In this document: positions 34,034 through 43,174 of the stretch, in pieces
How positions within the stretch are numbered: position 1 is the stretch's first letter
How the letters are laid out: every line of letters starts with the position of its first letter
Source: Clostridium gelidum
GTDB taxonomy: Bacteria > Bacillota > Clostridia > Clostridiales > Clostridiaceae
DNA length: 64,000 nt
Assembly: GCF_019977655.1 (NCBI RefSeq)
Contig: NZ_AP024849.1
Coordinates: forward strand, 165,001 to 229,000
Direction: 5' to 3'
The notes under the pieces: generated by a model
What the model was told of the DNA's origin: nothing
Databases searched by the model: none
The model's input: only the letters and a program-made list of their open reading frames with translations
Position numbers and translations under genes: made by a program

Positions 34034-37000
34034 TTGTTTGAATTTAATAATTTTGATGCAATACAAATTGGTTTAGCATCTCCAGAACAAATAAGACAAT
34101 GGTCAAGAGGAGAAGTTAAAAAACCTGAAACAATTAACTACAGAACATTAAAGCCCGAAAGAGATGGCTTATTCTGCGAAAGAATCTTTGGACCAATGAA
34201 AGATTGGGAATGTCATTGTGGAAAGTATAAAAGAGTAAGGTATAAAGGTATAGTTTGTGATAGATGTGGAGTTGAAGTCACAAAGGCTAAAGTAAGAAGA
34301 GAAAGAATGGGGCATATAGAATTAGCTGCTCCAGTATCTCATATTTGGTATTTTAAAGGTATTCCATCAAGAATGGGATTAATTTTAGATATGTCACCAA
34401 GAGCTTTAGAAAAAGTTTTATATTTTGCATCTTATATAGTAATAGATCCAAAAGAGACACCATTATTGAAGAAGCAACTTCTCAATGAGAAAGAATATAG
34501 AGAAGCGATAGATAAATATGGTGATGAAAGTTTTGTGGCAGGTATGGGAGCAGAAGCAGTTCAAGATTTGCTTAATCAAATTGACTTGGAAAATGGGTCA
34601 AAGGAATTAAAAGAAGAGCTTAAGCAAAGTACTGGACAAAAGAAAGTTAGAATTATAAGAAGACTAGAAGTTGTAGAATCGTTTAGAAAATCAGGAAATA
34701 AGCCTGAATGGATGGTAATTAATGTAATACCAGTAATTCCGCCAGATTTAAGACCTATGGTTCAATTAGATGGTGGTAGATTTGCAACATCAGATTTAAA
34801 TGATTTATATAGAAGAGTAATAAATAGAAATAATAGATTGAAAAAATTATTGGATTTAGGTGCTCCGGATATCATAGTAAGAAACGAAAAAAGAATGCTT
34901 CAAGAAGCAGTAGATGCACTTATAGATAATGGTAGAAGAGGAAGACCAGTAACTGGTCCAGGAAACAGACCTTTAAAATCTCTTTCAGATATGTTGAAGG
35001 GTAAACAAGGTAGATTTAGACAAAATTTACTTGGAAAAAGAGTTGACTATTCTGGTAGATCAGTTATAGTTGTTGGACCAGAATTAAAAATGTATCAATG
35101 CGGTCTTCCTAAAGAAATGGCTATAGAATTATTTAAGCCATTTGTAATGAAGAAGCTAGTACAAGATGGATTAGCTCATAATATTAAGAGCGCTAAGAGA
35201 ATGGTTGAAAGAGTGCAACCACAGGTATGGGATGTATTAGAAGAAGTTATTGCAGATCATCCAGTATTACTTAATCGTGCACCTACATTGCATAGGTTGG
35301 GTATTCAAGCATTCCAACCAGTACTAGTAGAAGGTAGAGCGATTAAACTTCATCCATTAGCATGTACAGCTTATAATGCTGATTTTGATGGTGACCAAAT
35401 GGCTGTCCATCTTCCGTTATCAGTAGAAGCACAAGCGGAAGCTAGATTCTTAATGTTGGCAGCAACGAATATTTTAAAGCCATCAGATGGTAAACCAGTT
35501 TGTGTTCCAACACAAGATATGATTCTTGGATCATATTATTTAACAATTGATAAAGATGGAGCTAAGGGCGAAGGAATGACATTCAGCAGTAAAGATGAAG
35601 CAATAATGGCATATGAAGTTAAAGAAATTGGCATACATGCTAAAATAAATGTTAGAATGTTTAGAGAATTTAATGGACTAATGCAATCTAAAGTTATTAA
35701 GACTACTGTTGGAAAGATAATATTTAATGAATCAATTCCACAAGATTTAGGATTAGTTAGTAGAGAAAATGAAGAAGAAAAATTCAATTTAGAATTTGAT
35801 GTCTTAGCTACTAAAAAAACATTAGGAACAATAATAGATCAATGTTATCTTAAACATGGTCCAGTAAAAACATCTGTAATGCTTGATAATATTAAATCGT
35901 TAGGTTATCATTACTCATCTATAGGTGCTGTAACTGTTGCTACATCAGATATAGTAGTGCCAGATGCTAAGTATGTTTTACTTAAAGAAGCCGATGAAAC
36001 TATTGATAAGATCGAAAAGATGTATAAAAGAGGATTTATATCTGATGAAGAAAGATATGAAAAAGTTATAGAAAAGTGGACTAAAACAACTGAAGATGTA
36101 GCCAATGCATTAATGGATAGTCTTGATAGGTTTAACCCAATATATATGATGGCTGATTCTGGGGCCAGAGGATCCAAGTCTCAGATCAAACAATTAGCTG
36201 GAATGAGAGGACTTATGGCAAGTCCATCAGGTAAGATTATTGAATTACCTATCAGAGCATCATTTAAAGAAGGCTTAGATGTATTAGAATATTTCTCGTC
36301 TACACATGGTGCTAGAAAAGGTAATGCGGATACAGCTTTAAAGACTGCCGATTCAGGATATTTAACAAGAAGACTTGTCGATGTATCACAAGATGTTATT
36401 GTAAGAGAACAAGACTGTGGTGCAGAAGATGGAATCTATGTAAGTGAAATAAAGGAAGGCAGCGAAGTTATCGAAGAATTAAGAGAAAGATTAATTGGGA
36501 GATATACTGCGGAAGATATTGTTAATCCTAATACGGGTGAAGTTGTACTTCAAAGAAATGAATACATGAATCCAGATATAGCTGATACTATAGTTTCAAC
36601 AGGGATTAAGAAAGTTAAAATAAGATCTGTATTTACATGTACTTGTAAAGTTGGGGTTTGCGCAAGATGTTATGGTATGAATATGGCAACTGCTAAAAAG
36701 ATTGACATTGGAGAAGCTGTTGGAATTATAGCAGCCCAATCAATAGGAGAACCAGGAACACAACTTACAATGAGAACATTCCATACAGGTGGAGTTGCAG
36801 GTGCAGATATAACTCAAGGTTTACCTAGAGTTGAAGAATTATTTGAAGCTAGAAAACCAAAAGGGCTTGCAATAGTAAGTGAAATTACTGGAAATATTAA
36901 AATTGAAGACACAAAGAAGAAGAGAACCGTAGTTGTTATAGGTTCAGATGGGGAAGAACGTAGTTATGAAATCCCATTTGGTTCTAGAATTAATGTAAGT

Positions 37001-37570
37001 GAAAATGATTATGTTGAAGCTGGAGATGAAATCACAGAAGGTTCAGTAAATCCACATGATATAATGAGCATAAAGGGAATAGATGGTGCAAGAAGATATT
37101 TACTTTCAGAAGTTCAAAAAGTTTATAGATTACAAGGTGTTGATATCAATGATAAACATTTAGAGGTAGTTGTTAGACAAATGACTAGAAAGATAAAAGT
37201 TCTTGAGTCAGGAGATACAGAATTATTACCAGGAACATTGATTGATATGTTTGATTTTCATGCTGAAAATGCAAGAGTTAGAGAATTTGGTGGAGAAGAA
37301 GCAAAGGGAGAACAAACTCTATTAGGTATAACTAAAGCAGCATTGGCAACTGATAGTTTCTTATCAGCAGCTTCATTCCAAGAAACAACAAGAGTTTTAA
37401 CAGAAGCGGCAATTAAAGGTAAAGTTGATCCTTTAGTTGGATTAAAAGAAAATGTTATTATTGGTAAGTTAATTCCTGCTGGGACTGGAATGATGAGATA
37501 CAGAGATTTAAAGATAGAGACAGATGAAGAAGTAATAGAAGAAACTGTTACAGAAACTGTTGAAGAATAG
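34034..37570 (+). CDS. rpoC: RNA polymerase beta' subunit
   Basis: The 1178-aa catalytic subunit. A zinc finger near the N terminus (CHCGKYKRVRYKGIVCDRCG), the Mg2+-binding NADFDGDQMAVH and the second zinc site CTCKVGVCARCYG are present. The bridge-helix/trigger-loop region follows (IGEPGTQLTMRTFHTGGVAG). The start is TTG with GGAGG 9-10 nt upstream; rpoB ends 21 nt before. No Bacillus-like L7Ae-family gene follows; the rpsL promoter lies 12 nt after the stop. Confidence 0.98.
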   Translation: MFEFNNFDAIQIGLASPEQIRQWSRGEVKKPETINYRTLKPERDGLFCERIFGPMKDWECHCGKYKRVRYKGIVCDRCGVEVTKAKVRRERMGHIELAAPVSHIWYFKGIPSRMGLILDMSPRALEKVLYFASYIVIDPKETPLLKKQLLNEKEYREAIDKYGDESFVAGMGAEAVQDLLNQIDLENGSKELKEELKQSTGQKKVRIIRRLEVVESFRKSGNKPEWMVINVIPVIPPDLRPMVQLDGGRFATSDLNDLYRRVINRNNRLKKLLDLGAPDIIVRNEKRMLQEAVDALIDNGRRGRPVTGPGNRPLKSLSDMLKGKQGRFRQNLLGKRVDYSGRSVIVVGPELKMYQCGLPKEMAIELFKPFVMKKLVQDGLAHNIKSAKRMVERVQPQVWDVLEEVIADHPVLLNRAPTLHRLGIQAFQPVLVEGRAIKLHPLACTAYNADFDGDQMAVHLPLSVEAQAEARFLMLAATNILKPSDGKPVCVPTQDMILGSYYLTIDKDGAKGEGMTFSSKDEAIMAYEVKEIGIHAKINVRMFREFNGLMQSKVIKTTVGKIIFNESIPQDLGLVSRENEEEKFNLEFDVLATKKTLGTIIDQCYLKHGPVKTSVMLDNIKSLGYHYSSIGAVTVATSDIVVPDAKYVLLKEADETIDKIEKMYKRGFISDEERYEKVIEKWTKTTEDVANALMDSLDRFNPIYMMADSGARGSKSQIKQLAGMRGLMASPSGKIIELPIRASFKEGLDVLEYFSSTHGARKGNADTALKTADSGYLTRRLVDVSQDVIVREQDCGAEDGIYVSEIKEGSEVIEELRERLIGRYTAEDIVNPNTGEVVLQRNEYMNPDIADTIVSTGIKKVKIRSVFTCTCKVGVCARCYGMNMATAKKIDIGEAVGIIAAQSIGEPGTQLTMRTFHTGGVAGADITQGLPRVEELFEARKPKGLAIVSEITGNIKIEDTKKKRTVVVIGSDGEERSYEIPFGSRINVSENDYVEAGDEITEGSVNPHDIMSIKGIDGARRYLLSEVQKVYRLQGVDINDKHLEVVVRQMTRKIKVLESGDTELLPGTLIDMFDFHAENARVREFGGEEAKGEQTLLGITKAALATDSFLSAASFQETTRVLTEAAIKGKVDPLVGLKENVIIGKLIPAGTGMMRYRDLKIETDEEVIEETVTETVEE

Positions 37571-37579
37571 AATTTAATT

Positions 37580-37660
37580 ATGTTGACATGTGTAAAATTA
37601 AATGATAAAATACAGTTTGTGTGATTTGAAATGTAAAATCACACAAATAAATGTCAACAT
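37580..37660 (+). promoter_or_regulatory. rpsL (str operon) promoter nested in inverted repeats
   Basis: TTGACA (37583-37588), 17 bases, TAAAAT (37606-37611); start near 37617. The -35 lies in ATGTTGACAT (37580-37589), which is mirrored by ATGTCAACAT (37651-37660). Inside, TTTGTGTGATTT and AAATCACACAAA form a 12-bp hairpin at the 5' end of the transcript. Confidence 0.85.
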
Positions 37661-37732
37661 CATTGTTTTTATGTATTTAAGTTGATAACTTATGATTTAG
37701 ATATCAGTTTAATGTATAAAAATTAGATGTAA

Positions 37733-37782
37733 TTGGATAAAATATATAACATAATTACATAAAGAAATGTTATATAATCCAA
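37733..37782 (+). repeat. Second hairpin in the rpsL leader
   Basis: TTGGAT...ATATAACAT pairs with ATGTTATATAATCCAA, with a small bulge. No T run, so it is probably an mRNA structural element of the roughly 220-nt leader. Confidence 0.6.
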
Positions 37783-37838
37783 TAAATTAGCTTTATCTTA
37801 ATTTAAAAATAGATAAATAAATTTCAGGAGGTGAAAAA

Positions 37839-38216
37839 ATGCCAACTATTAGCCAATTAGTAAGAAAAGGCAGAAAAACAGCAGTAGTTAAATCAACTGC
37901 ACCAGCACTTAAAGAGTGTCCACAAAGAAGAGGGGTATGTACAGTTGTTAAAACAACAACTCCTAAGAAGCCTAACTCAGCGTTAAGAAAAATTGCAAGA
38001 GTTAGATTAACAAATGGATATGAAGTAACTGCATATATTGGTGGTGTAGGTCACAACTTACAAGAACATAGTGTTGTTCTTATAAGAGGTGGAAGAGTTA
38101 AAGACCTTCCTGGTGTTAGATACCATATTGTAAGAGGTGCATTAGATTGTGCTGGAGTAGCTAACAGATTACAAGGAAGATCAAAGTACGGTGCTAAAAG
38201 ACCTAAGAAAAAATAG
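37839..38216 (+). CDS. rpsL: Ribosomal protein S12
   Basis: A 125-aa decoding-centre protein. The streptomycin-response segments TTPKKPNSALRKIARV and GRVKDLPGVRYHIVRG carry the susceptible lysines. The basic C-terminal tail KRPKKK is present. CAGGAGGTG is 6-7 nt before the ATG. First gene of rpsL-rpsG-fusA-tuf. Confidence 0.98.
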   Translation: MPTISQLVRKGRKTAVVKSTAPALKECPQRRGVCTVVKTTTPKKPNSALRKIARVRLTNGYEVTAYIGGVGHNLQEHSVVLIRGGRVKDLPGVRYHIVRGALDCAGVANRLQGRSKYGAKRPKKK

Positions 38217-38369
38217 GATTTTCAACTAAGTGTAGTGCTTATCTGTAACAGAATTTATAGATTTTAAATTTAGTTTATATATAGATGTAAAAGATGTAGC
38301 ACTTTACGGTATTATAAGAGTACCGAGTACCGATGAACTTAAATTTAAAATGTTAAGGAGGGAAGAAAA
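38217..38369 (+). other. Structured rpsL-rpsG intercistronic region
   Basis: A 153-nt gap, unusually long inside the operon. AGTGCT (38234-38239) can pair with AGCACT (38298-38303), and CGGTA (38307) with either of two TACCG copies (38321 or 38328). S7 represses translation at this location in E. coli; a similar role here is inference. Confidence 0.45.
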
Positions 38370-38840
38370 GTGCCAAGAAAAGGACATATTTCAAAAAGAG
38401 ATGTATTACCAGATCCAGTATACAATTCAAAAGTTGTTACTAAGTTTATAAATAGTATAATGGAAGATGGTAAGAGGGGCGTAGCCCAAAAAATATGCTA
38501 TGACGCATTTGAGTTAATGGCAAAAAGAAGTGGAAAAGATTCTTTAGAAGTATTTGAAGACGCTATGAACAATGTAATGCCACTGCTAGAAGTTAAAGCT
38601 AGAAGAATAGGTGGTGCTACTTATCAAGTTCCTATAGAAGTTAGACCAGAAAGAAGACAGACTTTAGGAATAAGATGGATGTTAATAGCAGCAAGAAAAA
38701 GAGGCGAAAAGCTAATGGGTGAAAGAGTAGCTGGTGAATTACTAGATGCATCTAATAACACAGGAGCGGCTGTTAAAAAGAGAGAAGATACTCACAAAAT
38801 GGCAGAAGCTAATAAAGCATTCGCTCATTACAGATACTAA
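38370..38840 (+). CDS. rpsG: Ribosomal protein S7
   Basis: A 156-aa primary 16S-binding protein of the small-subunit head. It has MPRKGHISKRDVLPDPVYNS at the start, GGATYQVPIEVRPERRQTLG in the core and an EANKAFAHYRY end. GTG start with AAGGAGGG 8 nt upstream. A weak hairpin with two G-U pairs (38850-38881) follows the stop. Confidence 0.97.
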   Translation: MPRKGHISKRDVLPDPVYNSKVVTKFINSIMEDGKRGVAQKICYDAFELMAKRSGKDSLEVFEDAMNNVMPLLEVKARRIGGATYQVPIEVRPERRQTLGIRWMLIAARKRGEKLMGERVAGELLDASNNTGAAVKKREDTHKMAEANKAFAHYRY

Positions 38841-38923
38841 TATATACAAAAAACTGTTTTGGCTTATGCTAAGGCAGTTTTGTCAAATTAAATTATATTT
38901 ACACTTGAGAGGAGGACAAATAA

Positions 38924-40990
38924 ATGGCTAGAAAATATCCTTTAGATAAATTCCGTAATTTCGGTATAATGGCTCATATAGATGCAGGAAAGACAACAAC
39001 TACTGAACGTATATTGTTCTATACAGGAATGAGTCATAAAATAGGAGAAGTTCATGATGGTGCAGCTACAATGGACTGGATGGTTCAAGAACAAGAAAGA
39101 GGTATAACAATTACTTCTGCTGCTACATGTTGCATGTGGAAAGATCATGAATTAAATATTATTGATACTCCAGGCCACGTAGACTTCACAGTTGAAGTTG
39201 AAAGGTCATTAAGAGTACTTGATGGAGCTGTTACAGTTCTTGATGCTAAAAGTGGTGTTGAACCACAAACTGAAACTGTTTGGAGACAGGCAGATAAGTA
39301 TGGAGTACCAAGAATGATTTATGTAAATAAGATGGATGCAACAGGTGCAGATTTCTTTAGATGTGTAGATACGGTTAAAGAAAGATTAAAAGCAAATGCA
39401 GTTCCAATTCAAATTCCAATAGGTGGAGAAGAAAACTTTAAAGGTATGATTGACCTTATAAGAAATATTGCTATTTTGTATTATGATGATCTTGGAAAAG
39501 ATATGAGAGAAGAAGCTATACCAGCAGAATATGCTGAACAAGCTGCAGAATACAGAAATGCAATGGTAGAGGCTATTGCTGAAACTGATGAAGTATTGAT
39601 GGAAAAATATTTAGAAGGTGAAGAAATTACTGAAGCTGAATTATATAGTGCTTTAAGAAAAGCAACAATAGCTAATGAAATTTATCCATGTATTTGTGGT
39701 TCTTCATATAAAAATAAAGGCGTTCAACAAATGATTGATAGTGTTGTAGCGTACTTACCATCGCCATTAGATGTTCCAGCAATAAAAGGAACAACATTAG
39801 ATGGAGAAGAAGCTCATAGAGAATCATCAGATTCTGAACCATTAGCAGCATTAGCATTTAAGATTGCTACTGATCCATTTGTTGGTAAATTAGCATTCGC
39901 AAGAATATATTCAGGTGTATTGCAAAGTGGTTCATATGTTCTTAACTCAACAAAAGGTAAGAAAGAAAGAGTCGGTAGACTTGTTAAGATGCACTCAAAT
40001 TCAAGAACAGAAGTTGAAGCTTTAGAAGCTGGTGAATTAGGAGCTATAATTGGACTTAAGAATACTACAACAGGTGATACTTTATGTTCAGAAGCTGATC
40101 CAATAATTCTTGAAGCAATGGACTTTCCGGAACCAGTTATAAATGTAGCTATTGAGCCAAAAACAAAAGATGCTCAAGAAAAGATGGGAATGGCATTAGC
40201 TAAATTGGCTGAAGAAGATCCTACTTTTAAGACTTGGACTGATACAGAAACAGGGCAAACAATCATAGCTGGTATGGGAGAACTTCACTTAGAAATAATT
40301 GTTGATAGACTTACAAGAGAATTTAAAGTTGAATGTAATGTTGGAGCTCCACAAGTTGCATATAAAGAAACAATTAGGAATGCTGTTAAAGCAGAGGCTA
40401 AGTATGCTAAACAATCAGGTGGTAAAGGACAATACGGTCATGCTATAATTGAAATGGAACCAACTGAAGGCGAGTATGAATTTATAAATGGAGTTGTAGG
40501 TGGAGCTATTCCTAAAGAATATATTCCAGCTATCGATGCAGGTATCAAAGAGGCTGCGTTAACTGGTATAATTGCAGGATATAATGTTATTAATTTTAAA
40601 GTTAAGTTAGTGCATGGTTCATACCATGAAGTTGACTCATCTGAAATGGCATTTAAAATTGCAGGATCTATGGCATTTAAGAATGCTATGGCTAAAGCAA
40701 ATCCAGCACTTCTAGAACCAATAATGAAAGTTGAAGTAACAGTTCCAACTGAATATATGGGAGATGTTATTGGAGATATTAATTCAAGAAGAGGTAGAAT
40801 AGAAGGAATGGAAGCACTTAATGGAGCAGAAGTTATAAGAGCATTTGTACCATTATCAGAGATGTTTGGATATTCCACTTCATTAAGATCTAGAACACAA
40901 GGTAGAGGTGTTTACTCAATGGTATCCGATCACTACGAAGAGGTTCCTAGAAATATTCAAGAAGAAATTGCTGGCAACAAAACTAAATAA
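38924..40990 (+). CDS. fusA: Elongation factor G
   Basis: A 688-aa translocation GTPase. G motifs AHIDAGKTTTTER (17-29), DTPGHVDF and NKMDATGAD are present. Domains II-V follow, ending with the CMGD-like VTVPTEYMGDVIGDINSRRG. GAGGAGG is 8-9 nt before the ATG. It lies between rpsG and the second tuf. Confidence 0.98.
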   Translation: MARKYPLDKFRNFGIMAHIDAGKTTTTERILFYTGMSHKIGEVHDGAATMDWMVQEQERGITITSAATCCMWKDHELNIIDTPGHVDFTVEVERSLRVLDGAVTVLDAKSGVEPQTETVWRQADKYGVPRMIYVNKMDATGADFFRCVDTVKERLKANAVPIQIPIGGEENFKGMIDLIRNIAILYYDDLGKDMREEAIPAEYAEQAAEYRNAMVEAIAETDEVLMEKYLEGEEITEAELYSALRKATIANEIYPCICGSSYKNKGVQQMIDSVVAYLPSPLDVPAIKGTTLDGEEAHRESSDSEPLAALAFKIATDPFVGKLAFARIYSGVLQSGSYVLNSTKGKKERVGRLVKMHSNSRTEVEALEAGELGAIIGLKNTTTGDTLCSEADPIILEAMDFPEPVINVAIEPKTKDAQEKMGMALAKLAEEDPTFKTWTDTETGQTIIAGMGELHLEIIVDRLTREFKVECNVGAPQVAYKETIRNAVKAEAKYAKQSGGKGQYGHAIIEMEPTEGEYEFINGVVGGAIPKEYIPAIDAGIKEAALTGIIAGYNVINFKVKLVHGSYHEVDSSEMAFKIAGSMAFKNAMAKANPALLEPIMKVEVTVPTEYMGDVIGDINSRRGRIEGMEALNGAEVIRAFVPLSEMFGYSTSLRSRTQGRGVYSMVSDHYEEVPRNIQEEIAGNKTK

Positions 40991-41130
40991 TTACTCGTAA
41001 TATATGTTTAGGTAATTATTATATAAACAGTAAAAACTTGAATGATAAATGTAGATATTAAAATAGCTATAAGTTATAATATTTACGAAAACATTCTTTT
41101 AATTAATGTCTATAAGGGAGGAAAATTATA

Positions 41131-42324
41131 ATGGCAAAAGCAAAGTATGAAAGAACCAAGCCACATGTTAATATTGGAACAATAGGTCACGTAGACCATG
41201 GTAAGACAACATTAACAGCAGCAATAACAACAGTATTATCAAAGAAGGGTTTTGCACAAGCCTTTGATTATGCAGCAATAGACAAAGCACCAGAAGAAAA
41301 AGAAAGAGGAATTACAATTAATACATCACATGTTGAGTATGAAACAGAAAACAGACATTATGCTCACGTTGACTGTCCAGGACATGCCGATTATGTTAAG
41401 AACATGATTACAGGAGCAGCACAAATGGATGGAGCTATATTAGTTGTATCAGCAGCAGATGGTCCAATGCCACAAACAAGAGAACATATACTATTAGGAT
41501 CAAGAGTTGGAATAGAATATATGGTAGTATTCTTAAACAAAGCTGATATGGTAGATGATCCAGAATTATTAGAATTAGTTGAAATGGAAGTTAGAGAATT
41601 ATTAAGTGAATATGACTTCCCAGGAGATGATATTCCAGTAGTAACAGGATCAGCATTAAAAGCATTAGAAAACCCAGAAGATCCAGAATCAATTAAGTGT
41701 ATAAATGAATTGATGGACGCTGTAGATAGTTATATACCAACACCAGAAAGAGCTACAGATAAGCCATTCTTAATGCCAATAGAAGATGTATTTACAATCA
41801 CTGGTAGAGGAACAGTTGCAACAGGAAGAGTTGAAGCTGGAGTACTTCACGTAGGAGACGAAGTAGAAATCGTAGGATTAAGTGAAGAAAAGAAGAAAGT
41901 TGTAGTAACTGGAATTGAAATGTTCAGAAAGTTATTAGATGATGCGCAAGCAGGAGATAATATCGGAGCATTATTAAGAGGAGTACAAAGAGCTGATATC
42001 CAAAGAGGTCAAGTATTGGCAAAAGCAAATTCAGTACATCCACATACTAACTTTGTAGGTCAAGTATATGTATTAAAGAAAGAAGAAGGCGGAAGACATA
42101 CACCATTCTTTGATGGATATAGACCACAATTTTATTTCAGAACAACAGATGTTACAGGATCAATAAAATTACCAGATGGAATGGAAATGGTAATGCCAGG
42201 AGACCACATTGATATGAAAGTAGAATTAATCACACCAATCGCAATGGATGAAGGATTAAGATTCGCTATTAGAGAAGGTGGAAGAACAGTAGGTTCTGGA
42301 GTTGTTACTAGCATACAAAAATAA
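41131..42324 (+). CDS. tuf: Elongation factor Tu, copy 2
   Basis: A 397-aa EF-Tu identical in protein, and apparently in DNA, to copy 1 at 25254. Identity begins at ATAAGGGAGGAAAATTATA just before the ATG and fails within about 6 nt after the stop, a pattern typical of gene conversion. The 140-nt gap after fusA contains TATAAT at 41075 with a poor -35, possibly a local promoter. A strong terminator follows. Confidence 0.98.
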   Translation: MAKAKYERTKPHVNIGTIGHVDHGKTTLTAAITTVLSKKGFAQAFDYAAIDKAPEEKERGITINTSHVEYETENRHYAHVDCPGHADYVKNMITGAAQMDGAILVVSAADGPMPQTREHILLGSRVGIEYMVVFLNKADMVDDPELLELVEMEVRELLSEYDFPGDDIPVVTGSALKALENPEDPESIKCINELMDAVDSYIPTPERATDKPFLMPIEDVFTITGRGTVATGRVEAGVLHVGDEVEIVGLSEEKKKVVVTGIEMFRKLLDDAQAGDNIGALLRGVQRADIQRGQVLAKANSVHPHTNFVGQVYVLKKEEGGRHTPFFDGYRPQFYFRTTDVTGSIKLPDGMEMVMPGDHIDMKVELITPIAMDEGLRFAIREGGRTVGSGVVTSIQK

Positions 42325-42342
42325 AAAAGTAGATTTGAATAT

Positions 42343-42378
42343 ATAAGAGCAAGAAATTAAATTTCTTGCTCTTATTTT
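42343..42378 (+). terminator. Terminator of the str operon
   Basis: ATAAGAGCAAGAAAT pairs with ATTTCTTGCTCTTAT, followed by TTTTG. Confidence 0.9.
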
Positions 42379-42560
42379 GTAATAAATCAATTTTTAATAT
42401 TAAATTACATTTTATTAAGAAGACGATGTAAGTTACTTAAAAATAATTTTAAAAACAAAAAAATGTATTGAATTTTTGTTAAAATACAATTAAAATAATA
42501 AAAGAATAATATATAGACAAATAAAAGATGAAAAAAAGTTAAAAGAATGTAAAAAAAAGC

Positions 42561-42589
42561 TTGAAAAGGCAATACAACAATAGTATAAT
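42561..42589 (+). promoter_or_regulatory. Sigma-A promoter of the S10 operon
   Basis: TTGAAA, 17 bases, TATAAT; start near 42596, about 195 nt before the rpsJ ATG. Upstream (42379-42560) nothing else is visible. Confidence 0.85.
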
Positions 42590-42595
42590 ATAGAA

Positions 42596-42780
42596 GTTGC
42601 ATAGCATACAGCGATGAATCAAGAGGTTGCCGGACTTCCGGGTAATTCTTGATGAGTAAGTTTGGATCTAGAATCCGACGACAGGGATTAGGTAGACTGT
42701 TGCAAAGATACGAAACACCTGGAACAGTTTACAGAATAACCGCTGTTGTGCGTTAGAAGTAAAACGTACATAAAGAAGGA
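42596..42780 (+). ncRNA. Structured leader of the S10 operon
   Basis: CATACAGCG near 42606 can pair with CGCTGTTGTG near 42741, closing a multi-branch fold. Inside is a strong hairpin, ATCAAGA...CCGG-ACTT-CCGG...TCTTGAT (about 42618-42652). A second region is GGATCTAGAATCC with ACTGTTGC...GGAACAGT. No terminator is evident, so control would be translational. Probably an r-protein target; the ligand is unknown. Confidence 0.7.
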
Positions 42781-42790
42781 GGGAAATGAA

Positions 42791-43099
42791 ATGTCAAAGC
42801 AAAAAATAAGAATTAGATTAAAGGCTTTTGATCATCAAATATTAGATCAATCAGCTGAAAAAATTGTTGAAACTGCAAAAACAACAGGAGCTAAGGTTGT
42901 AGGACCAGTGCCACTACCTACTGAAAAAGATGTTGTTACAGTATTAAGAGCAGTTCATAAGTACAAAGATTCAAGAGAACAATTTGAGATAAGAACTCAT
43001 AAGAGGTTAATCGATATTGTTAATCCATCACCTAAAACTGTTGATGCATTAATGAGATTAAATCTTCCAGCTGGTGTTGATATAGAAATCAAACTATAA
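42791..43099 (+). CDS. rpsJ: Ribosomal protein S10 (NusE)
   Basis: A 102-aa small-subunit head protein and NusB partner in antitermination. It has KIRIRLKAFDHQILDQSAEKI and GPVPLPTEKDVVTVLR with the RTHKRLIDI loop. Start ATG 42791 follows AAGGAGGG. An ATG 5 nt earlier is out of frame, and the upstream in-frame extension falls in the leader RNA. First gene of the S10-spc-alpha cluster. Confidence 0.97.
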   Translation: MSKQKIRIRLKAFDHQILDQSAEKIVETAKTTGAKVVGPVPLPTEKDVVTVLRAVHKYKDSREQFEIRTHKRLIDIVNPSPKTVDALMRLNLPAGVDIEIKL

Positions 43100-43174
43100 T
43101 ACTGGAAATAAAATAGAAAAACGGCTAGTTATGATTGTTAACAATCCGCTAATTAGTTTGGGAGGTGTAAATAC

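Noticed and set aside
38746..38931. 61-codon frame overlapping rpsG and the fusA SD
   Set aside because: Out-of-frame shadow of rpsG; the part after the rpsG stop covers a weak hairpin.
40438..40878. 146-codon minus-strand frame within fusA
   Set aside because: Antisense shadow of a strongly conserved gene caused by codon bias; similar frames opposite rplJ, rpoC, rpsE and others were dismissed for the same reason.
42746..42790. N-terminal extension of S10
   Set aside because: It translates the leader RNA; no SD, and S10 is full length at 102 aa from 42791.
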